Positions 6,927 to 17,009 of a DNA stretch of 38,503 nt are shown here, in pieces. The stretch is from an uncultured Clostridia bacterium (GTDB lineage: Bacteria > Bacillota > Clostridia > TANB77 > CAG-508): assembly GCA_944391755.1 (NCBI GenBank), contig CALXUT010000029.1, positions 1-38,503 on the forward strand. The letters are read 5' to 3'. The notes under the pieces are model-generated. The model was given only the letters and a program-made list of their open reading frames with translations, ran no database searches and was not told the origin of the DNA. Every line of letters begins with the position of its first letter. The first letter of the stretch is position 1. Both the position numbers and the translations under genes were made by a program.

Positions 6927-8168
6927 ATGAATCAAACAGAACCATTAGCTTATAGAATGAGACCAAAAACATTAGAAGAATATGTTGGCCAAGAACATGT
7001 ACTAGGAGAAGGAAAAATCTTATATAGAACCATAAAAGCAGATAGATTATCTAGTATAATCTTATTTGGACCACCGGGATGTGGAAAAACATCCCTTGCA
7101 AAAGTGATTAGTGAAACAACAAAATATAAATTTTATAAAATTAATGCAGTTACATCAGGTGTATCTGATATCAAAAGAGTTGTAGAAGAAACGCAAAATT
7201 ATATGATGAATCCAGCAGGTAAAAGTATATTATTTATCGATGAGATACATCGATTTAATAAATTACAACAAGATGCTTTATTACCATATGTTGAAAATGG
7301 AACAATCATACTAATTGGAGCAACTACAGAAAATCCATACTTTGAAGTAAATAAAGCTTTAATATCAAGGTCAATGGTCATAAAATTAAATCCACTAACA
7401 GAGAATGATATCTATAAAATATTAAAAAGTGCGTTAGAAAGAAAAGATGGATTAGGAGAATATAGTATAAAAATAGAAGATTCTACATTAAGAAAGATTG
7501 CAGATATTGCAAATGGAGATGTACGAACAGCATTAAATGGTCTTGAAGTTGCTGTACTTACAACCAATATGGAATCAGATGGTTATATACATATTACAGA
7601 TGAGGTCATTAAAAACAGTATTCAAAACAGAAAAGCATTATTTGATAAAAATGGAGATACGCATTATGATAATATCAGTGCATTTATTAAATCTATGAGA
7701 GGTTCTGACCCAGATGCTACATTATTTTATTTAGCAAGAGCATTAAATGGAGGAGAAGATCCAGTGTTTTTAGCAAGGAGAATTACCATTTGTGCATCAG
7801 AAGATGTTGGGCTAGCAGATCCACAAGCATTAGTCATTGCCACATCAGCTATGCAAGCAGTTCATATGGTGGGAATGCCAGAAGCCAGAATTATTTTAGC
7901 AGAAGCGGCAGTATATGTGGCAAATTGCAAAAAATCCAATGCAACTTATTTAGGAATTGATAAAGCATTAAATGATGTTGAAAACAAAGATACAGGAGAA
8001 ATACCAATGCACATAAGAAATGCACCAGTAGAAAAAATGAAAGAATTAGGATATAGTAAAGGATATTTATATCCACATAATTTCCCAGGACATTATGTGG
8101 AACAACAATATTTGCCAGATAAAATGCTAGGAACAAAATATTATATAAAAGATGAGAATATAAAATAA
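6927..8168 (+). CDS. rarA: Replication-associated recombination protein A (RarA/MgsA AAA+ ATPase)
   Basis: This 413-residue protein is a RarA/MgsA clamp-loader-like ATPase acting at stalled replication forks. Walker A is GPPGCGKT at residues 48-55 and Walker B is LFIDEIHRF with D105-E106. Sensor 1 is [11 protein letters not shown], and the C-terminal tetramerisation domain carries [18 protein letters not shown] and [17 protein letters not shown]. Length is normal for the family. AAGGAG lies 6-7 nt upstream of the ATG. It is divergently transcribed from ruvA and ends at an intrinsic terminator. Confidence 0.95.
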   Translation: MNQTEPLAYRMRPKTLEEYVGQEHVLGEGKILYRTIKADRLSSIILFGPPGCGKTSLAKVISETTKYKFYKINAVTSGVSDIKRVVEETQNYMMNPAGKSILFIDEIHRFNKLQQDALLPYVENGTIILIGATTENPYFEVNKALISRSMVIKLNPLTENDIYKILKSALERKDGLGEYSIKIEDSTLRKIADIANGDVRTALNGLEVAVLTTNMESDGYIHITDEVIKNSIQNRKALFDKNGDTHYDNISAFIKSMRGSDPDATLFYLARALNGGEDPVFLARRITICASEDVGLADPQALVIATSAMQAVHMVGMPEARIILAEAAVYVANCKKSNATYLGIDKALNDVENKDTGEIPMHIRNAPVEKMKELGYSKGYLYPHNFPGHYVEQQYLPDKMLGTKYYIKDENIK

Positions 8169-8179
8169 AAAATTGGAGA

Positions 8180-8213
8180 AAATAGGAAAAGAATTATCTT
8201 TTTCTATTTTTTT
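8180..8213 (+). terminator. Intrinsic terminator after rarA
   Basis: A 13-bp stem with one G-U pair (8180-8192 with 8197-8209) has a 4-nt loop and ends in a run of T residues. The Shine-Dalgarno of the next gene starts right behind the T-run. Confidence 0.75.
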
Positions 8214-8225
8214 AGGAGCTATAAA

Positions 8226-8570
8226 ATGTTAAAAAAAGTTATGATAGGTGTTCTTGCCGGACTTATATGTGGGTTGTTTGGAACAGGCGGAGGAATGTTA
8301 CTTGTACCATTTTTTGTGTACATATTAAAAGTAGAACCTAAAAGAGCAAGAGCGACATCTTTATGCTGTATGTTAGTTATGGTGATTGTAAGTAGCATAT
8401 TTTATTATAAAAATAATTTTATTGATTGGAAAATTGGACTTTTATGTGCAATAGGAGGAATTATAGGAGGTTATTTAGGTGCAAAAATTTTAAAAAAATT
8501 TCCTGACTATATTCTAAAAATTGTATTTATAGGTTTTTTGATATACGTTTCTTATAATATGCTTACTTAA
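8226..8570 (+). CDS. TauE/SafE-family permease, N-terminal half protein
   Basis: This 114-residue membrane protein has about four helices and the repeat motif of the TauE/SafE (TSUP) family: GLFGTGGGMLLVPFF in the first helix hairpin and KRARATSLCCML after it. Normal members have ~250 aa made of two such repeats; this is only one. The second half is encoded by the next gene 12 bp downstream, so the pair probably forms one carrier. Known substrates are sulfite, sulfoacetate or other organosulfur anions; this one's substrate is unknown. AGGAG lies 7 nt before the start. Confidence 0.82.
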   Translation: MLKKVMIGVLAGLICGLFGTGGGMLLVPFFVYILKVEPKRARATSLCCMLVMVIVSSIFYYKNNFIDWKIGLLCAIGGIIGGYLGAKILKKFPDYILKIVFIGFLIYVSYNMLT

Positions 8571-8582
8571 AAAGGAGAAAAT

Positions 8583-8972
8583 ATGACAGAAATCATGATA
8601 GGTGTTTTTTCAGGTATATTTAGTGGTATAGGAATGGGTGGAGGAACCATATTAATATTTTTATTAACTATGTTTACAGGGCTTGAACAACATATAGCAC
8701 AAGCGACTAATTTGATTTATTTTATTCCTACTGCGATTTCCGCTATTATTGTCAATTATAAAAATAAAACAATAGACATTAAGCTAGCAATTTTTGTTTC
8801 TATTTGTGGTGCGATAGGTGCAGTGATTGGAGCAATGATTTCTGTAAATACAGATGTTCAAAAATTGAGAAAATTGTTTGGCATTTTTTTGGCAATCATT
8901 GCTATTCATGAAATATATACCTTATTTAAAGAGTATAAAGAATACAAAAAAAGACATAATAAAATTAGTTGA
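8583..8972 (+). CDS. TauE/SafE-family permease, C-terminal half protein
   Basis: A 129-residue partner of the preceding gene with the same family repeat: GIFSGIGMGGGTILIF then HIAQATNLIYFIPTAISAI, and four predicted helices. It starts with its own AAGGAG and ATG after a TAA stop, so this is not a simple frameshift within one gene. A basic cytoplasmic tail ends the protein (KEYKEYKKRHNK). Together the two proteins supply the eight-helix count of a full TSUP carrier. Confidence 0.82.
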   Translation: MTEIMIGVFSGIFSGIGMGGGTILIFLLTMFTGLEQHIAQATNLIYFIPTAISAIIVNYKNKTIDIKLAIFVSICGAIGAVIGAMISVNTDVQKLRKLFGIFLAIIAIHEIYTLFKEYKEYKKRHNKIS

Positions 8973-9006
8973 AATTTAACAAAATATATTAAGAAGGGAT
9001 GATAGT

Positions 9007-9150
9007 ATGAAAATGAAATTTGTAAAAGGTTTAATAGTAGGTGGATTAATCACTACAGGTGTTATGATGATGTTGCCTGAAAATACAATGAATACAAAAA
9101 AGATGGCTAGAAAAGGAAAACAATGGGCTAAAAAAATGGGGATTATGTAA
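9007..9150 (+). CDS. Small 47-aa membrane-associated peptide
   Basis: The frame from ATG 9007 encodes MKMKFVKGLIVGGLITTGVM, then MMLPENTMNTKKMARKG and a basic tail ending KKMGIM. A glycine-rich hydrophobic segment with a methionine-rich end and a Lys/Arg-rich tail resembles the short YtxH-like peptides common in Firmicutes. AAGGGATG provides a Shine-Dalgarno upstream. It follows the permease pair by 34 bp and is closed by a strong terminator, so it is probably the last gene of that operon. Confidence 0.68.
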   Translation: MKMKFVKGLIVGGLITTGVMMMLPENTMNTKKMARKGKQWAKKMGIM

Positions 9151-9179
9151 AAAGCGATAGAAATGTCGCTTTTTTTTTG
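9151..9179 (+). terminator. Intrinsic terminator
   Basis: A 7-bp stem AAAGCGA (9151-9157) / TCGCTTT (9166-9172) is followed by T residues to 9178. It ends the permease/peptide operon. Confidence 0.85.
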
Positions 9180-9195
9180 AACATTTATAAAAATA

Positions 9196-9224
9196 TTGAA
9201 AAACGAAATATATAATGTTAAAAT
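9196..9224 (+). promoter_or_regulatory. Promoter of the ABC exporter operon
   Basis: TTGAAA (9196-9201), a 17-bp spacer and TAAAAT (9219-9224), 39 bp upstream of the first permease gene. Confidence 0.6.
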
Positions 9225-9263
9225 CAAAATAAATATTTGTAAAAGAAATAAGGGGAAATGATT

Positions 9264-10166
9264 ATGTTTAAAAATGAAATAAAAAGCTTATTTAGAAATA
9301 AAAGTAATAAAATATATATTATTGTATTTATTTTTCTATTTTTGATTTTAAATCTTTCATTAAATTTAAACATAATCATTGATAACTATTATGATGATAA
9401 AATGCAAAAAGAATTAGAAAAAGCCATTGAATCATCTAAAAATCAAGACACAGCTTTTAGTGAAGATATGAGTGAACTAATGAAAGAATATCTAACATAT
9501 GCAAAAAAAATCAATATTGAAGAAATTGATAGAATGGTAAGAACATCAAATGGAAAGGAACTAACGGAAGAACAGCAACAAAAAATACAAAATATGCAAC
9601 ATGTAGAGAGCATAGAAAGAAATGTAGAAAAAATATATACGATAGAAGGACTTAGTGATTGGACAGTTTATTACATATTAGTAGATAGTTGGAAAAATTG
9701 TGATGACGTGCAAAATTATCTAGATAGTATAGGAATTTCGTCATATGTAAATTGGGGAACGAGTGCAGAGATTGTTGAAAACTATGAGAAAATAAATAAC
9801 CTAGCCAATATAATAAAATATACAATATGTGGAATTTCTTTACTTGTCTTATTTGTTTGTTGTAATAATATAATAAAAAATGAAAAAGAAAATGCTAAAT
9901 TATTGAATGTCTTTGGATATAAAGAGCGTAAAATAAAAAATATCCTTTTTATACAATTATTGACAATCCTATTTTTAGGGGCTTGTTTAGGTTATCTTGT
10001 AAGTCAAGTTTTAACTTTTGCTGGAAGCTATTATTTATTAAAAACGTCAATAAATGTATTTAATATATACAATATCATTATTCTAGTAATGATGATATTG
10101 TTACCAATATTTATTTTGACAAGGAAGTTTAATATAGAATATAAAAGTAGAAGGAGAAAACTATGA
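9264..10166 (+). CDS. ABC transporter permease, FtsX/MacB-like, short
   Basis: This 300-residue permease has one N-terminal helix (about 16-38), a ~150-residue charged extracytoplasmic domain, and three C-terminal helices (about 184-206, 225-250, 264-287). That is the FtsX/MacB topology. The region around KNEKENAKLLNVFGYKERKIKNILF matches the conserved cytoplasmic coupling loop before helix 3. ATG 9264 is preferred over 9258 because AAGGGG lies 8 nt before it but only 2 nt before the earlier one. Its stop overlaps the start of the ATPase gene by 4 bp, so the two are translationally coupled. Confidence 0.82.
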   Translation: MFKNEIKSLFRNKSNKIYIIVFIFLFLILNLSLNLNIIIDNYYDDKMQKELEKAIESSKNQDTAFSEDMSELMKEYLTYAKKINIEEIDRMVRTSNGKELTEEQQQKIQNMQHVESIERNVEKIYTIEGLSDWTVYYILVDSWKNCDDVQNYLDSIGISSYVNWGTSAEIVENYEKINNLANIIKYTICGISLLVLFVCCNNIIKNEKENAKLLNVFGYKERKIKNILFIQLLTILFLGACLGYLVSQVLTFAGSYYLLKTSINVFNIYNIIILVMMILLPIFILTRKFNIEYKSRRRKL

Positions 10167-10846
10167 GTGAAATAGAAATTGTAAATGGAGAAAAAGAATA
10201 TATCAAAAACAAAGAAAAAATAAAAATACTAAAAAATTTAAATCTAAAATTTGAAAAAGGAAAATTATATGCCATCATGGGAGAATCTGGTTCAGGAAAA
10301 ACGACTTTTTTAAATATAATTGGTACACTAGACGATTTCAAAAGTGGAAAATTACTGATTGAAGGAAAAGACATATCCAATTTAAAAGAAGATGAAAAAG
10401 CAAATATTCGCATGAGAAAAATAGGATTTATCTTCCAAGAATTTTACTTAAATCCGAATATGACTGTAGAAGAAAATATAGAACAACCCATGTATATTAA
10501 TAATCAATATGACAAAGAAATGATAAAAAATAGAACCAATGAATTAATCGAAACGGTTGGACTATCTCATAGAAAAAAACATTTTCCAAGAGAATTATCT
10601 GGAGGAGAGCAACAAAGAGTAGCAATTGCAAGAGCATTAGCAAACAAGCCAGATATCATTCTTGCAGATGAACCAACAGGAAATTTGGATAAAGAAAATG
10701 AAACTAAAATTTTTGAAATGTTAAAAATATTAAGTCAGAATAATAAATGTGTCATTGTCGTTTCTCATAGTAGTAAAATTGAACAATATGCAGATGTTGT
10801 ATTAAAAATTAAAGAAGGAAATATAGAAATAAATGAAATTTCGTAA
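10163..10846 (+). CDS. ABC transporter ATP-binding protein (MacB/LolD-like)
   Basis: This 227-residue ATPase has every canonical motif: Walker A GESGSGKT, Q-loop at FIFQEFYLNPN, signature LSGGEQQR, Walker B IILADEP with D-loop GNLD, and the switch histidine in VVSHSSK. Sequence type and context with FtsX-like permeases place it with MacB/LolD-type exporters, which move peptides, lipoproteins or antimicrobials outward by mechanotransmission. The start overlaps the upstream stop by 4 bp, and its own 3' end overlaps the next permease by 14 bp. Confidence 0.93.
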   Translation: MSEIEIVNGEKEYIKNKEKIKILKNLNLKFEKGKLYAIMGESGSGKTTFLNIIGTLDDFKSGKLLIEGKDISNLKEDEKANIRMRKIGFIFQEFYLNPNMTVEENIEQPMYINNQYDKEMIKNRTNELIETVGLSHRKKHFPRELSGGEQQRVAIARALANKPDIILADEPTGNLDKENETKIFEMLKILSQNNKCVIVVSHSSKIEQYADVVLKIKEGNIEINEIS

Positions 10847-12176
10847 AATATTAAAAATATCCTTACAAAGAGTAAGATATAATCGAAAAAGAAATTTAAC
10901 AATTGCCATTCCTATTATATTAATAGTTGTTTTGTTGCTAATTGTGAATATGGTATATTATTCTATGCAACAATATGTAAAAAGCATAGAAAATAATCTA
11001 AGTTTAAGAACAATTGATTATATTAATTGTTTACCCTCAAAATATGAAGAAACAAAAGAAAAATTACAACAACTAGAACATATAGATATGGTTGTAGAAA
11101 TGGACGAAAGACATGTATATGCAGAAGCATATTGTGAACAATTAAAGTCAGAAACATATAGTGGGCAAATATCACTTGCACCAATAAATGAAAAGACTTA
11201 TCCAGAGGTCATAATGGGAAGACAAATAAATAAAGAGGATAAATATGTAGTAATCGTGCCAGATAAAATCTTAGATGGCAATAATGTTGGTTTTGAATTT
11301 GATAGTGTTATTGTAGAACAAAAAGACTTAGAAAATCAATATATAGATGGAACAGCATTATTAGGAGAACAATTAAAAATAGAGTTCGAAGAATCTGATA
11401 GTAAAGCAACTGTTGAAAAAACATTTACAGTAATTGGCGTTTTTGATAGTGAACTATATAATGATAAGGCGAATTTTTATGCTCCCAAATCTATTATTAA
11501 AGAAATTAATCAAGAAATAGAATATGAATTCTCAGATAAGTTTTTTAAAGTAGTAGTTGATAAATTAGAAAATGTTCAAAGTGTATATGATGAAATTTAC
11601 TCAGATGAAAATATAGAAAAAACAAAAATTGAACTAGAGGCAGGAGCAAATGAAAATTCTACGAATGTAGTAGAACAGAACATATTAAAAATTGCAGATA
11701 TCAATTTAGACACGCAAAAATTAATTAACTCTATATCTATTTATCTTATGATTGGTATTATACTTATTTTTGCTGTGTTACTAATAATAACAAATATGAA
11801 TAAAACGTATCTATCAAGTACAGAGATGGGAATTTTAAGAGTGGAAGGATATACTAATAAAGATATTCAAAAAATAACCATCATTGAAAATATCATTGTC
11901 TGTCTAGTAAGTATCATTACGGGAATTCTTTTATTTGGATTATTAAGGATTTTTGCAAATGCTGTAATCGATTATATTATTCAAAAACCAAATGCAGGAA
12001 TTACGATGAAGCAGATAAGAGAACAATTATATTATTTGATGAAAATTCCGCAAAAAGTGAATGCAATATTTATAATAGTAAGTTCTGTTATTATTACTAC
12101 AATTGTCGGATTAAATACATTTTTTATAAATAAAAAACAGTTGCACAAAAATATAAAAGATTTATTGAAAAGTTAA
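10833..12176 (+). CDS. ABC transporter permease, FtsX/MacB-like, long
   Basis: This 447-residue second permease has one N-terminal helix (about 23-46), a ~250-residue extracytoplasmic domain, and three C-terminal helices (about 301-323, 349-375, 409-432), as in MacB/FtsX. The coupling-loop motif MGILRVEGYTNKDIQKITIIENI precedes helix 3. The two permeases of the operon differ in outer-domain length (~150 versus ~250 residues), so the complex is a heterodimer of permeases with one ATPase type. The ATG lies inside the end of the ATPase gene. There is no terminator after the stop, so transcripts may run on into the repeat region. Confidence 0.85.
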   Translation: MKFRKILKISLQRVRYNRKRNLTIAIPIILIVVLLLIVNMVYYSMQQYVKSIENNLSLRTIDYINCLPSKYEETKEKLQQLEHIDMVVEMDERHVYAEAYCEQLKSETYSGQISLAPINEKTYPEVIMGRQINKEDKYVVIVPDKILDGNNVGFEFDSVIVEQKDLENQYIDGTALLGEQLKIEFEESDSKATVEKTFTVIGVFDSELYNDKANFYAPKSIIKEINQEIEYEFSDKFFKVVVDKLENVQSVYDEIYSDENIEKTKIELEAGANENSTNVVEQNILKIADINLDTQKLINSISIYLMIGIILIFAVLLIITNMNKTYLSSTEMGILRVEGYTNKDIQKITIIENIIVCLVSIITGILLFGLLRIFANAVIDYIIQKPNAGITMKQIREQLYYLMKIPQKVNAIFIIVSSVIITTIVGLNTFFINKKQLHKNIKDLLKS

Positions 12177-12182
12177 AGAATA

Positions 12183-12262
12183 TTGCAAAAGTGTGATAGA
12201 ATTATCAAAATATATTGCAAAAATGTGATTTTAATAGTAAAAAACTTTGCAAAAGTGTGATT
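12183..12262 (+). repeat. Three direct repeats at exact 32-bp intervals (operator-like)
   Basis: Three 16-bp copies of TTGCAAAAGTGTGATT begin at 12183, 12215 and 12247 (copy 1 ends in A; copy 2 has A for G at position 9). The 32-bp period equals three helical turns, so all copies face the same side of the DNA. The third copy covers the -35 region of the next gene's promoter. An inverted partial copy (ACTTTTGCAA, 12336-12345) lies in the start of the coding region. Confidence 0.85.
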
Positions 12263-12274
12263 ATATGGTATAAT
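12247..12274 (+). promoter_or_regulatory. Promoter of the AAA ATPase gene, overlapped by repeat 3
   Basis: TTGCAA (12247-12252), a 16-bp spacer and TATAAT (12269-12274). The -35 box is the first six bases of the third direct repeat, so a protein bound there would directly compete with or contact RNA polymerase. Confidence 0.6.
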
Positions 12275-12312
12275 ATAATTATAAATACATATAATAAAAT
12301 GGAGATGATAGG

Positions 12313-13611
12313 ATGGAAAGATATATAATGCAAAAACTTTTGCAATGGAAAGAAAGCAAAACTAGAAAGCCATTAATATTAAAAGGCGCTAGGCAAATTG
12401 GAAAAACATATATATTAAAACAATTTGGAAGAGAAAATTATGAGGGTGTTGCTTATTTTAATTTCGATCATGATGAAGATTTATATAGATTATTTGAAAA
12501 CACGAAAAATCCTAAAAGGATACTAGAGCAATTAGCATTTATTTATGGAAAAGCAATCATTCCAGAAAAAACATTAATTATATTTGACGAAATTCAGGAA
12601 TGTCCTAATGCGTTAAATAGTTTAAAATATTTCCAAGAAGAAGCAAATGAATATCATATTGCCTGTGCGGGAAGTTTATTAGGAATACGATTATCACACA
12701 CTTCCTTTCCAGTAGGTAAAGTCGAGTTTATAAATATGTATCCAATGACATTTAGTGAATTCTTATTAGCAGATAATTGCGAGAATTTAGTAAGTTATAT
12801 GAAATCCATTCAGACAGTAGAAAAAATTCCAGAGATTTTTTTCAAACAATTAGAAGAAAAATTAAAAGCATATTTTATAATAGGAGGTATGCCAGAAGCA
12901 GTATATTCTTGGGTAAACGAAAAAGATGTTGAAAAAGTTAATGAAATTCAGAACAATATTTTATTAGCTTATGAAAGCGATTTTTCTAAACATACAGAAA
13001 ATAGTGAAGCCAACAAAATATCACTAATTTGGAACAGTATACCATCTCAACTTGCTAGAGAAAACAAAAAGTTTTTGTATCAAACCATAAAAAATGGAGC
13101 AAGGGCAAGAGAATATGAATCTGCATTAAATTGGCTAAATGATGCCAATCTAATATATAAAATATATAATGTTACTAAAGCTGATTTTCCATTAAAAGCA
13201 TATAATGATTTATCTAGTTTTAAAATCTATATGAATGATGTAGGACTACTAAGAAGAATGGCAAATTTAGATAGTAAAATTATTGCCCAAGGAAATAAAC
13301 TATTTGAAGAATTTAAAGGAAGTTTTACTGAAAACTATGTATTAAATACTTTAATTGCTTTATTTGAAAATGTGCCTAATTACTTTGTGTTTAATAGGCA
13401 TAAAATAGATTTTCTAATACAATATAAAAATGAAATTATTCCAATAGAAGCAAAATCAAATAAAACGACAAACAATTCAAGTTTAACAAATTATAACAAG
13501 ATAAATGATAATAAAATTTCAATAAGATTTTCAATGAACAATTTATCGCAAGACGGAAAAATTTTAAATATACCATTATTTATGATAGAATACTTAAATA
13601 ATTTAATATAA
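12313..13611 (+). CDS. AAA ATPase with C-terminal DUF4143 domain
   Basis: This 432-residue protein belongs to the AAA_14/DUF4143 family. Walker A is GARQIGKT at about residues 21-28, Walker B is LIIFDEIQEC, and sensor-like CAGSLLG follows. DUF4143 occupies the C-terminal third, with conserved KIYMNDVGLL and NRHKIDFLIQYKNEIIPIEAKS, a nuclease-like beta strand pattern (ID...EAK). Members are widespread, often multicopy, and have no settled function; nucleic-acid or stress/defence roles have been proposed. The direct repeats upstream suggest dedicated control. It lies between an ABC operon and purA, with no terminator after it. Confidence 0.9.
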   Translation: MERYIMQKLLQWKESKTRKPLILKGARQIGKTYILKQFGRENYEGVAYFNFDHDEDLYRLFENTKNPKRILEQLAFIYGKAIIPEKTLIIFDEIQECPNALNSLKYFQEEANEYHIACAGSLLGIRLSHTSFPVGKVEFINMYPMTFSEFLLADNCENLVSYMKSIQTVEKIPEIFFKQLEEKLKAYFIIGGMPEAVYSWVNEKDVEKVNEIQNNILLAYESDFSKHTENSEANKISLIWNSIPSQLARENKKFLYQTIKNGARAREYESALNWLNDANLIYKIYNVTKADFPLKAYNDLSSFKIYMNDVGLLRRMANLDSKIIAQGNKLFEEFKGSFTENYVLNTLIALFENVPNYFVFNRHKIDFLIQYKNEIIPIEAKSNKTTNNSSLTNYNKINDNKISIRFSMNNLSQDGKILNIPLFMIEYLNNLI

Positions 13612-13633
13612 AATTCATTAAAAAATGATAGAC

Positions 13634-14963
<1,330 letters not shown>

Positions 14964-14978
14964 GAGGAGAAAAAGAAT

Positions 14979-16355
14979 ATGATAATAGATAGTCTATATA
15001 GTATTTCACCTGTTGAAGGGAGATATGAAAATCTAACACAAGAAGTAAAGGAATATTTTAATGAATATAATTTAATCAAATATAGAATTATTGTAGAAGT
15101 CAAATGGCTAGAGAAGTTATTTGAATATGGAGAAAAATTAAAAATTCAACATGATAAAAAAGACATTGAAAAATTAGAACAAATTATAAAAGAAATTGAT
15201 GCAGAACAAGCCATAAGAGTAAAAGAAATAGAAGAAAAAACAAAACATGATGTGAAAGCTGTAGAATATTTTTTAAGAGAGAAATTTCAAGAAAAAGGGT
15301 TAGAAAAATATAATCATTGGATACATTTTGCCTGTACCTCAGAAGACATTAACAATATTGCATATGGGATTATGATAAAAAATTTAGTGAATAAAAATTT
15401 TATAATCAATGCAGACAAGTTAATAAGCAATATTCAAGAAAAAGCAAATGAATATATTGATACACCAATGCTTTCACACACACATGGACAAAGTGCTACG
15501 CCAACAACTGTTGGAAAAGAATTAGCATTATTTGCATTTAGATTAAATAAACTTGTACGAAAAATTGAGAAAGAAAAAATTATTGCTAAATTTAATGGAA
15601 CAGTAGGCAATTTTAATACCCATGTGATTGCTTATCCTGATATAAATTGGATAAAAATCAGTAAAGAATTTGTTGAAAGTTTTGATTTAGATTATAATTT
15701 ATATACAACACAAATTGAAACACATGATAACATATGTATGATATTTTCAGAAATGAAACTATTTAATAATATATTACTAGACTTTAATAATGATATGTGG
15801 ATGTATATCAGTAGAAATTACTTTTTACAAAATAATGTAAAAGGAGAAGTGGGTTCTTCTGTTATGCCACATAAAATAAACCCCATCAATTTTGAAAATT
15901 CTATGGCAAATATTAGAATGGCAAATGGAATATTAACAAGTTTTATTGATAATTTAGAAATTTCAAGAATGCAAAGAGATTTAAGTGATTCCTCAATGCT
16001 TAGAAATATAGGATTAGCTGTGGCATATATGTTAATAGCTATTAAACAATCTATGATAGGAATCAATAAATTAAAAGTAAATATAGAAGTTTTAGAGAAA
16101 GAATTACATAATAATCCAGAAGTTTTATCAGAAGCCATACAAACCATTTTAAGAAAAAATGGTTATCAAGATGCTTATGAAATTTTAAAAGAGTTAACAA
16201 GAGGAAAAAAAGTAACCAATGAGGAGATGAAAGATTTTATTTCTAAATTAGATATTGCAACAGAGGACAAAGAAAGATTATTAAATTTAACACCTAAAGA
16301 TTATATTGGTCTAGCTCCTGAGATTGCAAGAAAAATAAATGATGAATTAAAATAA
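14979..16355 (+). CDS. purB: Adenylosuccinate lyase, long type
   Basis: This 458-residue fumarase/aspartase-superfamily enzyme splits adenylosuccinate to AMP and fumarate, and SAICAR to AICAR in de novo purine synthesis. The signature loop GSSVMPHKINPINFENS and the catalytic-His region LSHTHGQSATPTTVGKEL are clear. Start (SISPVEGRYENLT) and length resemble the E. coli PurB subfamily (456 aa) rather than the ~430-aa B. subtilis type. It is coupled to purA with GAGGAG upstream and ends at a terminator. No other purine biosynthesis gene is nearby. Confidence 0.96.
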   Translation: MIIDSLYSISPVEGRYENLTQEVKEYFNEYNLIKYRIIVEVKWLEKLFEYGEKLKIQHDKKDIEKLEQIIKEIDAEQAIRVKEIEEKTKHDVKAVEYFLREKFQEKGLEKYNHWIHFACTSEDINNIAYGIMIKNLVNKNFIINADKLISNIQEKANEYIDTPMLSHTHGQSATPTTVGKELALFAFRLNKLVRKIEKEKIIAKFNGTVGNFNTHVIAYPDINWIKISKEFVESFDLDYNLYTTQIETHDNICMIFSEMKLFNNILLDFNNDMWMYISRNYFLQNNVKGEVGSSVMPHKINPINFENSMANIRMANGILTSFIDNLEISRMQRDLSDSSMLRNIGLAVAYMLIAIKQSMIGINKLKVNIEVLEKELHNNPEVLSEAIQTILRKNGYQDAYEILKELTRGKKVTNEEMKDFISKLDIATEDKERLLNLTPKDYIGLAPEIARKINDELK

Positions 16356-16356
16356 C

Positions 16357-16386
16357 AAAAGAGGGATACTATATTCCCTCTTTTAT
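16357..16386. terminator. Bidirectional intrinsic terminator
   Basis: AAAAGAGGGA (16357-16366) pairs with TCCCTCTTTT (16375-16384) around an 8-nt loop, with A and T runs on either side. It serves purB and the converging minus-strand gene. Confidence 0.88.
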
Positions 16387-16399
16387 TATGATAAATTAA

Positions 16400-16858
16400 T
16401 TAATCACATTTTTCACAATCATCATGCTTTGGTCTACAATCATCTTTATCAAAATCATAATCTTTGTGGTCACAATCTAATTCAATGCCTTTTAAGCATT
16501 TTCCTTCATGATGACATTTTGCACAAATTTTAATGTGTTTTACAGCATTAGCCCATATTTGAACTTCATATTTTTTACCTGGACAAAGAGGACCGAATAC
16601 AAATTCTCCTTCTTTATCTGTAAAAGTATGAGATACAGGTTTTAATTCTTTTTTACCATATTTATATTCAACTTCTACTAATTTAACAACTGCATCTTTT
16701 ACAGGCTCTTTAAAACAATCTTTTACAACTCCATAAATAACATCTCTATGGTCATTTGCAAGAGTTATATCTAAGTCAAATTGTTTACCGTCTGCAATAA
16801 AACCATCTATATCAACGATAGGGCACATTGGCTCAGGTTTCTTTTCATTTATTTCCAT
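16400..16858 (-). CDS. Carboxypeptidase regulatory-like domain protein with Cys/His-rich tail
   Basis: This 152-residue protein has a beta-sandwich domain of the carboxypeptidase-regulatory/Cna-B type (residues ~38-100: VIYGVVKDCFKEPVKDAVVK, then HTFTDKEGEFVFGPLCPGKKY). The last ~40 residues are rich in Cys, His, Asp and Lys (CAKCHHEGKCLKG, then DCDHKDYDFDKDD, then CRPKHDDCEKCD). That tail could bind metal or form disulfide cross-links. There is no signal peptide. Such proteins occur in spore-forming Clostridia, where a spore-coat role is conceivable but unproven. GAAAGGATG precedes the start. Just upstream the mRNA contains GGC-GAAA-GCC, a minimal GNRA hairpin. Confidence 0.75.
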   Translation of the reverse strand: MEINEKKPEPMCPIVDIDGFIADGKQFDLDITLANDHRDVIYGVVKDCFKEPVKDAVVKLVEVEYKYGKKELKPVSHTFTDKEGEFVFGPLCPGKKYEVQIWANAVKHIKICAKCHHEGKCLKGIELDCDHKDYDFDKDDCRPKHDDCEKCD

Positions 16859-16947
16859 ATTAAAACATCCTTTCTTTCGGCTTTCGCCTTATTAATATAT
16901 CATATGAAAATAATATAAAAAATGACATAATATATATAAAATTTATA

Positions 16948-16976
16948 TTGAAACTTGAATAAAAAGCTGTTACAAT
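16948..16976 (+). promoter_or_regulatory. Promoter of murI
   Basis: TTGAAA (16948-16953), a 17-bp spacer and TACAAT (16971-16976). Confidence 0.65.
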
Positions 16977-17009
16977 TTAAAGGATGGATGTTAAGGAGGA
17001 ATTATAAAG

